From: Paramacrobiotus metropolitanus
Taxonomy: Eukaryota > Tardigrada > Eutardigrada > Parachela > Macrobiotidae
Direction of reading: 5' to 3'
DNA length: 64,000 nt
Assembly (NCBI RefSeq): GCF_019649055.1
Contig: NW_026570446.1
Span: 57,203 to 121,202, forward strand
The notes beneath the pieces are model-generated. The model made no database searches and had not been told where the DNA came from. It worked only from the letters and a program-made list of their open reading frames with translations. A program made the translations under genes and the position numbers. Positions 29,298-38,242 of the stretch are shown here, piece after piece; position 1 is the first letter of the stretch, and every line of letters starts with the position of its first letter.

Positions 29298-32200
29298 CTC
29301 AATAACTACGTGGTGAAACTGCCCCAAAGTCTGCTTTTAAAGGTTATTTGATGCGCTGAGCACGAATCTGAAATCGGTTTGCAAAAAAATTTCACCAGAA
29401 AAGTTACTGTCAGACGTGTCACATTTTCGCCATGTTGTCAGAACTCAATAACTACGTGGTGAAACTGCTCCAAAGTCTGCTTTTGAAGGGTTATTCGATG
29501 CGCTGTGCACGAATTTCAAGTCGGTTTGCGAAAAAAATTTCACCGAAAAAGTTATGGAAAACTTGACTATTCACCGGCATTTTTAGATCTCAATAACTAC
29601 GTGGTGAAACTGCTCCAAAGTCTGCTTTTAAGGGTTATTCGATGCGCTGAGCACGAAATTCAAATCGGTTTGCAGAAAAAATTTCACCGAAAAAGTTATG
29701 GAAAACTTGACTATTCACCGGCATTTTTAGGTCTCAATAACTACGTGGTGAAACTGCTCCAAAGTCTGTTTTAAGGGTTATTCGATGCGCTGAGCACGAA
29801 TCTGAAATCGGTTTGCAAAAAAAATTTCACCAGAAAAGTTACTGTCAGACGTGTCACATTTTCGCCATGTTGTCAGAACTCAATAACTACGTGGTGAAAC
29901 TGCTCCAAAGTCTGCTTTTGAAGGTTATTCGATGCGCTGTGCACGAATTTCAAGTCGGTTTGCAAAAAAATTTCACCGAAAAAGTTATGGAAAACTTGAC
30001 TATTCACCGGCATTTTTAGATCTCAATAACTACGTGGTGAAACGGCTCCAAAGTCTGCTTTTAAGGGTTATTCGATGCGCTGAGCACGAATTTCAAGTCG
30101 GTTTGCAAAAAAAATTTCACCGAAAAAAGCTATGGAAAACTTGACTATTCACCGGCATTTTTAGATCTCAATAACTACGTGGTGAAACTGCCCCAAAGTC
30201 TGCTTTTAAGGGTTATTCGATGCGCTGAGCACGAAATTCAAATCGGTTTGCAGAAAAAATTTCACCGAAAAAATTATGGAAAACCTGACTATTCACCGGC
30301 ATTTTTAGGTCTCAATAACTACGTGGTGAAACTGCTCCAAAGTCTGTTTTTAAGGGTTATTCGATGCGCTGAGCACGAATCTGAAATCGGTTTGCAAAAA
30401 AAATTTCACCAGAAAAAGTTACTGTCAGACGTGTCACATTTTCGCCATGTTGTCAGAACTCAATAACTACGTGGTGAAACTGCTCCAAAGTCTGCTTTTA
30501 AGCGTTTTTCGATGCGCTAAACACGAATTTCAAGTCGGTTTGCAAAAAAATTTCACCGAAAAAAGTTATGGAAAACTTGACTATTCACCGGCATTTTTAG
30601 ATCTCAATAACTACGTGGTGAAACTGCTCCAAAGTCTGCTTTTAAGGGTTATTCGATGCGCTGAGCACGAAATTCAAAACGGTTTGCAAAAAAATTTCAC
30701 CGAAAAAAGTTATGGAAAACTTGACTATTCACCGGCATTTTTAGGTCTCAATAACTACGTGGTGAAACTGCTCCAAAGTCTGTTTTTAAGGGTTATTCGA
30801 TGCGCTGAGCACGAATTTCAAGTCGGTTTGCAAAAAAAATTTCACCGAAAAAAGTTATGGAAAACTTGACTATTCACCGGCATTTTTAGATCTCAATAAC
30901 TACGTGGTGAAACTGCCCCAAAGTCTGCTTTTAAAGGTTATTTGATGCGTTGAGCACGAATCTGAAATCGGTTTGCAAAAAAAATTTCACCAGAAAAAGT
31001 TACTGTCAGACGTGTCACATTTTCGCCATGTTGTCAGAACTCAATAACTACGTGGTGAAACTGCTCCAAAGTCTGCTTTTGAAGGTTATTCGATGCGCTG
31101 TGCACGAATTTCAAGTCGGTTTGCGAAAAAAATTTCACCGAAAAAAGTTATGGAAAACTTGACTATTCACCGGCATTTTTAGATCTCAATAACTACGTGG
31201 TGAAACTGCTCCAAAGTCTGCTTTTAAGGGTTATTCGATGCGCTGAGCACGAAATTCAAATCGGTTTGCAGAAAAAAATTTCACCGAAAAATTATGGAAA
31301 ACCTGACTATTCACCGGCATTTTTAGGTCTCAATAACTACGTGGTGAAACTGCTCCAAAGTCTGTTTTTAAGGGTTATTCGATGCGCTGAGCACGAGTCT
31401 GAGATCGGTTTGCAAAAAAAATTTCACCAAAAAAAGTTACTGTCAGACGTGCCACATTTTCGCCATGTTGTCAGAACTCAATAACTACATGGTGAAACTG
31501 CTCCAAAGTCTGCTTTTAAGGGTTATTTTTCGATGCGCTGAGCACGAATTTCAAGTCGGTTTGCAAAAAAATTTCACCGAAAAAAGTTATGGAAAACTTG
31601 ACTATTCACCGGCATTTTTAGATCTCAATAACTACGTGGTGAGACTGCTCCAAAGTCTGCTTTTAAGGGTTATTCGATGCGCTGAGCACGAAATTCAAAT
31701 CGGTTTGCAAAAAAATTTCACCGAAAAAATTATGGAAAACTTGACTATTCACCGGCATTTTTAGGTCTCAATAACTACGTGGTGAAACTGCTCCAAAGTC
31801 TGTTTTAAGGGTTATTCGATGCGCTGAGCACGAATTTCAAGTCGGTTTGCAAAAAAATTTCACCGAAAAAGTTATGGAAAACTTGACTATTCACCGGCAT
31901 TTTAGATCTCAATAACTACGTGGTGAAACTGCCCCAAAGTCTGCTTTTAAAGGTTATTTGATGCGCTGAGCACGAATCTGAAATCGGTTTGCAAAAAAAA
32001 TTTCACCAGAAAAAGTTACTGTCAGACGTGTCACATTTTCGCCATGTTGTCAGAACTCAATAACTACGTGGTGAAACTGCTCCAAAGTCTGCTTTTGAAG
32101 GTTATTCGATGCGCTGTGCACGAATTTCAAGTCGGTTTGCAGAAAAAATTTCACCGAAAAAGTTATGGAAAACTTGACTATTCACCGGCATTTTTAGATC

Positions 32201-33066
32201 TCAATAACTACGTGGTGAAACTGCTCCAAAGTCTGTTTTTAAGGGTTATTCGATGCGCTGAGCACGAATTTCAAGTCGGTTTGCAAAAAAAATTTCACCG
32301 AAAAAAGTTATGGAAAACTTGACTATTCACCGGAATTTTAGATCTCAATAACTACGTGGTGAAACTGCCCCAAAGTCTGCTTTTAAGGGTTATTCGATGC
32401 GCTGAGCACGAAATTCAAATCGGTTTGCAGAAAAAATTTCACCGAAAAAATTATGGAAAACCTGACTATTCACCGGCATTTTTAGGTCTCAATAACTACG
32501 TGGTGAAACTGCTCCAAAGTCTGCTTTTAAGGGTTATTCGATGCGCTGAGCACGAATCTGAAATCGGTTTGCAAAAAAAATTTCACCAGAAAAAGTTACT
32601 GTCAGACGTGTCACATTTTCGCCATGTTGTCAGAACTCAATAACTACGTGGTGAAACTGCTCCAAAGTCTGCTTTTAAGCGTTTTTCGATGCGCTGAGCA
32701 CGAATTTCAAGTCGGTTTGCAAAAAAATTTCACCGAAAAAAGTTATGGAAAACTTGACTATTCACCGGCATTTTTAGATCTCAATAACTACGTGGTGAAA
32801 CTGCTCCAAAGTCTGCTTTTAAGGGTTATTCGATGCGCTGAGCACGAAATTCAAATCGGTTTGCAGAAAAAATTTCACCGAAAAAATTATGGAAAACCTG
32901 ACTATTCACCGGCATTTTTAGGTCTCAATAACTACGTGGTGAAACTGCTCCAAAGTCTGTTTTTAAGGGTTATTCGATGCGCTGAGCACGAATTTCAAGT
33001 CGGTTTGCAAAAAAATTTCACCGAAAAAGTTATGGAAAACTTGACTATTCACCGGCATTTTTAGAT
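29298..33066 (+). repeat. Satellite block II: 7-8-monomer higher-order repeat
   Basis: Marker monomers repeat in a set order. An A unit with actgccccaaagtctgc begins at 29298, 30892 and 31918, and again at 33067. It is followed by a B unit with the rare gcgctgtgcacg, then B units with gaaattcaaatcgg and ttttaggtctc, an A unit, a B unit with agcgtttttcg or a close variant, and further B units. Intervals are 1594 bp (11 monomers, with an internal duplication), 1026 bp (7) and 1149 bp (8). The gctgtgcacg marker confirms the period, near 29504, 29938, 31100, 32114 and 33273. Matching units are nearly identical and homopolymer indels are fewer here than in block I, which suggests recent local amplification. 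Confidence 0.82.
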
Positions 33067-34526
33067 CTCAATAACTACGTGGTGAAACTGCCCCAAAGTC
33101 TGCTTTTAAAGGTTATTTGATGCGCTGAGCACGAATCTGAAATCGGTTTGCAAAAAAATTTCACCAGAAAAGTTACTGTCAGACGTGTCACATTTTCGCC
33201 ATGTTGTCAGAACTCAATAACTACGTGGTGAAACTGCTCCAAAGTCTGCTTTTGAAGGTTATTCGATGCGCTGTGCACGAATTTCAAGTCGGTTTGCGAA
33301 AAAAATTTCACCGAAAAAAGTTATGGAAAACTTGACTATTCACCGGCATTTTTAGATCTCAATAACTACGTGGTGAAACGGCTCCAAAGTCTGTTTTTAA
33401 GGGTTATTCGATGCGCTGAGCACGAATTTCAAGTCGGTTTGCAAAAAAAATTTCACCGAAAAAAGCTATGGAAAACTTGACTATTCACCGGCATTTTTAG
33501 ATCTCAATAACTACGTGGTGAAACTGCCCCAAAGTCTGCTTTTAAAGTTTATTTGATGCGTTGAGCACGAATCTGAAATCGGTTTGCAAAAAAAATTTCA
33601 CCAGAAAAAGTTACTGTCAGACGTATCACATTTTCGCCATGTTGTCAGAACTCAATAACTACGTGGTGAAACTGCTCCAAGGTCTGCTTTTGAAGGTTAT
33701 TCGATGCGCTGAGCACGAATTTCAAATCAGTTTGCAAAAAAAATTTCACCGAAAAAAGTTATGGAAAACTTGACTATTCACCGGCATTTTTAGATCTCAA
33801 TAACTACGTGGTGAAACTGCCCCAAAGTCTGCTTTTAAAGGTTATTTGATGCGTTGAGCACGAATCTGAAATCGGTTTGCAAAAAAAATTTCACCAGAAA
33901 AAGTTACTGTCAGACGTGTCACATTTTCGCCATGTTGTCAGAACTCAATAACTACGTGGTGAAACTGCTCCAAAGTCTGCTTTTGAAGGTTATTCGATGC
34001 GCTGTGCACGAATTTCAAGTCGGTTTGCGAAAAAAATTTCACCGAAAAAAGTTATGGAAAACTTGACTATTCACCGGCATTTTTAGATCTCAATAACTAC
34101 GTGGTGAAACGGCTCCAAAGTCTGTTTTTAAGGGTTATTCGATGCGCTGAGCACGAATTTCAAGTCGGTTTGCAAAAAAAATTTCACCGAAAAAAGCTAT
34201 GGAAAACTTGACTATTCACCGGCATTTTTAGATCTCAATAACTACGTGGTGAAACTGCCCCAAAGTCTGCTTTTAAAGGTTATTTGATGCGTTGAGCACG
34301 AATCTGAAATCGGTTTGCAAAAAAAATTTCACCAGAAAAAGTTACTGTCAGACGTATCACATTTTCGCCATGTTGTCAGAACTCAATAACTACGTGGTGA
34401 AACTGCTCCAAGGTCTGCTTTTGAAGGTTATTCGATGCGCTGAGCACGAATTTCAAATCAGTTTGCAAAAAAAATTTCACCGAAAAAAGTTATGGAAAAC
34501 TTGACTATTCACCGGCATTTTTAGAT
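33067..34526 (+). repeat. 5-monomer higher-order repeat, two copies of about 730 bp
   Basis: Unit one spans 33067-33795 (729 bp) and unit two 33796-34526 (731 bp). Each contains, in order: an A unit with actgcccca; a B unit with gctgtgcacg and ggtttgcgaaaaaaa; a B unit with gaaacggctcc and aaaaaagctatgg; an A unit with gatgcgttgag; and a B unit with ccaaggtctgc and tcaaatcagtttgc. Shared rare variants at matching positions show a direct tandem duplication of five monomers. Confidence 0.87.
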
Positions 34527-35584
34527 CTCAATAACTACGTGGTAAAACTGCTCCAAAGTCTGCTCTTAAAGGTGATTCGATGCGTTGAGCACGAATTTCA
34601 AGTCGGTTTGCAAAAAAAATTTCACCGAAAAAAGTTATGGAAAACTTGACTTTTCACCGGCATTTTTGGATATCAATAACATCGTGGTGAAACTCCTCCA
34701 AAGTCTGCTTTTAAGGGTTATTTGATGCGCTGAGCACGAATCTGATATCGGTTTGCAAAAAAAATTTCACCAGAAGAAGTTACTGTCAGACGTGTCACAT
34801 TTTCGCCATGTTGTCAGAACTCAACAACTACGTGGTGAAACTGCTCCAAAGTCTGCTTTTAAGGGTTTTTCGATGCGCTGAGCACGAATTTCAAGTCGGT
34901 TTGCAAAAAAATTTCACCGAAAAAAGTTATGGAAAACTTGACTATTCACCGGCATTTTTAGATCTCAATAACTACGTGGTGAAACTGCTCCAAAGTCTGC
35001 TTTTAAGGGTTATTCGATGCGCTAAGCACGAAATTCAAGTCGGTTTGCAAAAAAAATTTCAACGAAAAAGTTATGGAAAACTTGACTTTTCACCGGCATT
35101 TTTAGATCTCAATAACTACGTGGTGAAACTGCTCCAAAGTCTGCTTTTGAAAGTTTTTCGATGCGCTGAGCACGAATTTCAAGTCGGTTTGCAAAAAAAA
35201 TTTCACCGAAAAAAGTTATGGAAAACTTGACTATTCACCGGCATTTTTAGATCTCAATAACTACGTGGTGAAACTGCTCCAAAGTCTGTTTTTAAGGGTT
35301 ATTCGATGCGCTGAGCACGAATTTCAAGTCGGTTTGCAAAAAAAATTTCACCGAAAAAAGTTATGGAAAACTTGACTATTCACCGGCATTTTTAGATCTC
35401 AATAACTACGTGGTGAAACTGCCCCAAAGTCTGCTTTTAAAGGTTATTTGATGCGTTGAGCACGAATCTGAAATCGGTTTGCAAAAAAAATTTCACCGAA
35501 AAAAGTTATGGAAAACTTGACTATTCACCGGCATTTTTAGATCTCAATAACTACGTGGTGAAACTGCTCCAAAGTCTGCTTTTA
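34527..35584 (+). repeat. Satellite flank to the left of insert copy 1, itself duplicated
   Basis: About seven monomers, mostly type B, running up to the insert junction. Diagnostic variants are atatcaataacatcgtgg (near 34671), agaagaagttactg (near 34775), aactcaacaactacg (near 34817), gcgctaagcacgaaattc (near 35020) and tttgaaagtttttcg (near 35146). The last 814 bp or so matches the left flank of copy 3 (about 41050-41861). The last 578 bp matches the left flank of copy 2, and the last 440 bp that of copy 4. A related stretch with gatatcaataacatcg also occurs at 23857-24240. Confidence 0.85.
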
Positions 35585-35624
35585 TAATAATGGAAGTTTA
35601 TTGTCCTTGCAACGGAGCGGTTGC
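35585..35624 (-). promoter_or_regulatory. LINE 3' end with poly(A) signal and hairpin, copy 1
   Basis: On the minus strand the end reads: hairpin GCAAC-CGCTCC-GTTGC (35609-35624), then AATAAA (35598-35603), then ttccattatta running into the satellite. In some LINE clades the reverse transcriptase recognises a 3' hairpin followed by short tandem repeats. That role here is inference; the stem and hexamer are seen directly. Confidence 0.7.
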
Positions 35625-36102
35625 CCTCTAGGCTTCAGACAGCGGGAAGAAACAGAACGTAACAACAACACCAAGGAATAATGACATGTAAACATCAAGG
35701 TCATCGTTATGTAAAACACGAAGGAAACGTGGCAAAACGACAAGCATTAGCCATCAACATCACACGAAGAGACAGGAACAGAGTAGGAAGTAGGAACTTA
35801 TGTTGCGATTGCGAATAGTATAGTGTTACCTATGTGGAAAAAGGGAGGAGACGATCGCGCTGGGGTCGATGCATAAAACCAAAACCCACATACTAATAAA
35901 GTAATTATTGAATTTCACAGAAATTTTCAAAAAATAAAAACCGTGGGGAAAAGGAAAGCACCGACATTTACGCACGTAATTGCCTTGTAATGTCGTCTGA
36001 CAACTAATTCGCAATCACCGCGAAGTTTAGTACGTAGGGGGAAACAATGTACAGTACGCAGTGACCATGACAACAACAATAATAGCTGCACTAAACAATT
36101 TT

Positions 36103-36577
36103 TTAGATTTTTTTGACGATTTTAGCAGAAGGTAGATCCTGTAGATTCACCGTCTTCAGGGCTTCGGTGAAGGTATTCAACGTGATAAGCAGCAGATGGC
36201 AGCGGAAGTTCGTTCCAGACTGATACAAGGCTGTTGAGATGCGATTCGTGGGTAGTGATAACTGTTCGCCCACAGATGGTTGTCGGTGCCGGTTTGATAG
36301 GACACGGGTGCTTCATAAGACGTTCTGATGTCCTGGTGTTTCCTGCAACAGACTCAAGCACCGCAGCCGAGAATCGAAGTGGTAATACAACCATTTCACC
36401 CATCGGAATTACCCGAAATACTAATTTATACATGAACAACAAAGCTTTTTTCATACATCGGGTGCGGAGATCATCCCATTTAAGTTCTTTCAGACGTTCA
36501 CTGTAATTCAAGACATTGCTGCCGAGTCGTAGAGTTTTGGTGAACCTCCTTTGCATCGTTCAATTTCATTTGTCGAC
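36103..36577 (-). pseudogene. LINE ORF2 C-terminal fragment, copy 1, frameshifted
   Basis: The minus strand encodes the C-terminal tail of a LINE reverse-transcriptase protein. An RRFTKTLRLGSN segment is followed by YSERLKELKWDDLRTR, a MYKLVFRV helix-like segment, NTRTSERL and VWNELPLPSAAY. The order RRFTK..., YxERL, R-T, WNxLP is the usual tail after the polymerase domain. The endonuclease and the catalytic YxDD region are absent. Compared with copies 2-5, a gt pair is missing at about 36184 (gtgataagcagc against gtgatgtaagcagc), which shifts the frame after PLPSAAY. The frame at the 5' end is also shifted, because the T-run at about 36550 is one base short. If the frame were continuous it would end at a TAA at 36103-36105, after AKIVKKI. 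Not a functional protein. Confidence 0.8.
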
Positions 36578-37246
36578 TTTTCAACGAAAAAAGTTATGGA
36601 AAACTTGACTTTTCACCGGCATTTTTGGATCTCAATAACTACGTGGTGAAACTGCTCCAAAGTCTGCTTTTAAGGGTTATTCGATGCGCTAAGCACGAAA
36701 TTCAAGTCGGTTTGCAAAAAAATTTCAACGAAAAGTTATGGAAAACTTGACTTTTCACCGGCATTTTTAGATCTCAATAACTACGTGGTGAAACTGCTCC
36801 AAAGTCTGCTTTTGAAAGTTTTTCGATGCGCTGAGCACGAATTTCAAGTCGGTTTGCAAAAAAAATTTCACCGAAAAAAGTTATGGAAAACTTGACTATT
36901 CACCGGCATTTTTAGATCTCAATAACTACGTGGTGAAACTGGTCCAAAGTCTGTTTTTAAGGGTTATTCGATGCGCTGAGCACGAATTTCAAGTCGGTTT
37001 GCAAAAAAATTTCACCGAAAAAGTTATGGAAAACTTGACTATTCACCGGCATTTTAGATCTCAATAACTACGTGGTGAAACTGCCCCAAAGTCTGCTTTT
37101 AAAGGTTATTTGATGCGTTGAGCACGAATCTGAAATCGGTTTGCAAAAAAAATTTCACCGAAAAAAGTTATGGAAAACTTGACTATTCACCGGCATTTTT
37201 AGATCTCAATAACTACGTGGTGAAACTGCTCCAAAGTCTGCTTTTA
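36578..37246 (+). repeat. Satellite spacer between insert copies 1 and 2
   Basis: 669 bp, about 4.6 monomers. The non-integral number fits a monomer broken at both insert junctions. It carries gcgctaagcacgaaattc (near 36688), tttgaaagtttttcg (near 36810), actggtccaaag and a final actgcccca / gatgcgttgag A-like unit. This is the same order as the left flank of copy 1, so the spacer is a copy of that flank. Confidence 0.88.
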
Positions 37247-37286
37247 TAATAATGGAAGTTTATTGTCCTTGCAACGGAGCGGTTGC
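37247..37286 (-). promoter_or_regulatory. LINE 3' end with poly(A) signal and hairpin, copy 2
   Basis: The hairpin with 5 bp GCAAC/GTTGC arms lies at 37271-37286 and AATAAA (minus strand) at 37259-37264. The ATTATTA end abuts satellite at 37246. Sequence identical to copy 1. Confidence 0.7.
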
Positions 37287-37589
37287 CCTCTAGGCTTCAG
37301 ACAGCGGGAAGAAACAGAACGTAACAACAACACCAAGGAATAATGACATGTAAACATCAAGGTCATCGTTATGTAAAACACGAAGGAAACGTGGCAAAAC
37401 GACAAGCATTAGCCATCAACATCACACGAAGAGACAGGAACAGAGTAGGAAGTAGGAACTTATGTTGCGATTGCGAATAGTATAGTGTTACCTATGTGGA
37501 AATAGGGAGGGAGACGATCGCGCTGGGGTCGATGCATAAAACCAAAACCCACATACTAATAAAGTAATTATTGAATTTCACAGAAATTT

Positions 37590-38242
37590 TCAAAAAATAA
37601 AAACCGTGGGGAAAAGGAAAGCACCGACACTTACGCACGTAATTGCCTTGTAATGTCGTCTGACAACTAATTCGCAATCACCGTGAAGTTTAGTACGTAG
37701 GGGAAACAATGTACAGTACGCAGTGACCATGACAACAACAATAATAGCTGCACTAAACAATTTTTTTGATTTTTTGACGATTTTAGCAGAAGGTAGATCC
37801 TGTAGATTCACCGTCTTCAGGGCTTCGGTGAAGGTATTCAACGTGATGTAAGCAGCAGATGGCAGCGGAAGTTCGTTCCAGACTGATACAAGGCTGTTGA
37901 GATGCGATTCGTGGGTAGTGATAACTGTTCGCCCACAGATGGTTGTCGGTGCCGGTTTGATAGGACACGGGTGCTTCATAAGACGTTCTGATGTCCTGGT
38001 GTTTCCTGCAACAGACTCAAGCACCGCAGCCGAGAATCGAAGTGGTAATACAACCATTTCACCCATCGGAATTACCCGAAATACTAATTTATACATGAAC
38101 AACAAAGCTTTTTTCATACATCGGGTGCGGAGATCATCCCATTTAAGTTCTTTCAGACGTTCACTGTAAATCAAGACATTGCTGCCGAGTCGTAGAGTTT
38201 TGGTGAACCTCCTTTGCATCGTTCAATTTCATTTGTCGACTT
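37590..38242 (-). pseudogene. LINE ORF2 C-terminal fragment, copy 2, with read-through
   Basis: The best-preserved central frame, 209 codons from an internal ATG at 38219. Residues 3-12 carry RRFTKTLRLG, 18-30 YSERLKELKWDDL, 75-76 the R-T pair, and 113-118 VWNELP, followed by TLNTFTEALKTVNLQDL. These are the expected landmarks of a LINE reverse-transcriptase tail. After AKIVKK the frame depends on A-run length. Here it reads SKKLF and continues about 60 codons into what is normally 3' UTR, so the end is probably artefactual; copy 5 stops at KKIKKIV. A one-base-short T-run near 38214 puts the start out of frame with the 5' junction. The catalytic domain is missing, so no enzyme activity is expected. 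Confidence 0.8.

Larger units (their letters stand above)
35585..36577 (-). mobile_element. 5'-truncated LINE (non-LTR retrotransposon), copy 1
   Basis: A 993 bp non-satellite insert read on the minus strand. Its 5' truncation point is at the right end (about 36577) and its 3' end at 35585. In element orientation it holds the tail of ORF2, a 3' UTR of about 500 bp, a GCAAC...GTTGC hairpin, AATAAA, and a TTCCATTATTA end. This layout and the C-terminal motifs fit the CR1/L2/Jockey group of LINEs; I infer the clade from memory of the family pattern and cannot confirm it. The left satellite breaks after gtctgctttta and the right resumes at tttcaacgaaaaaag. About 51 bp of the monomer is missing between them and no target-site duplication is visible. 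Confidence 0.85.
37247..38242 (-). mobile_element. 5'-truncated LINE, copy 2
   Basis: A 996 bp copy with the same orientation and both junctions identical to copy 1. Differences from copy 1 are few: gt restored at about 37846, cgacactta for cgacattta, caccgtg for caccgcg, aatagggagg for aaagggagg, and some A/T-run lengths. The identity of both junctions shows that it derives from the same insertion event. Confidence 0.85.

Noticed and set aside
35826-36014. Minus-strand frames of about 61-64 codons in the LINE 3' region (MRISCQTTLQG..., also at 37492 and 43921)
   Set aside because: They lie downstream of the conserved C-terminal motifs, in the 3' UTR, with varied ends caused by A-run lengths. 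No family resemblance.
36234-36506. 90-codon plus-strand frame opposite the LINE (also at 37897, 42511, 44325 and 45851)
   Set aside because: It is the antisense shadow of the reverse-transcriptase tail on the minus strand and has no recognisable domain.
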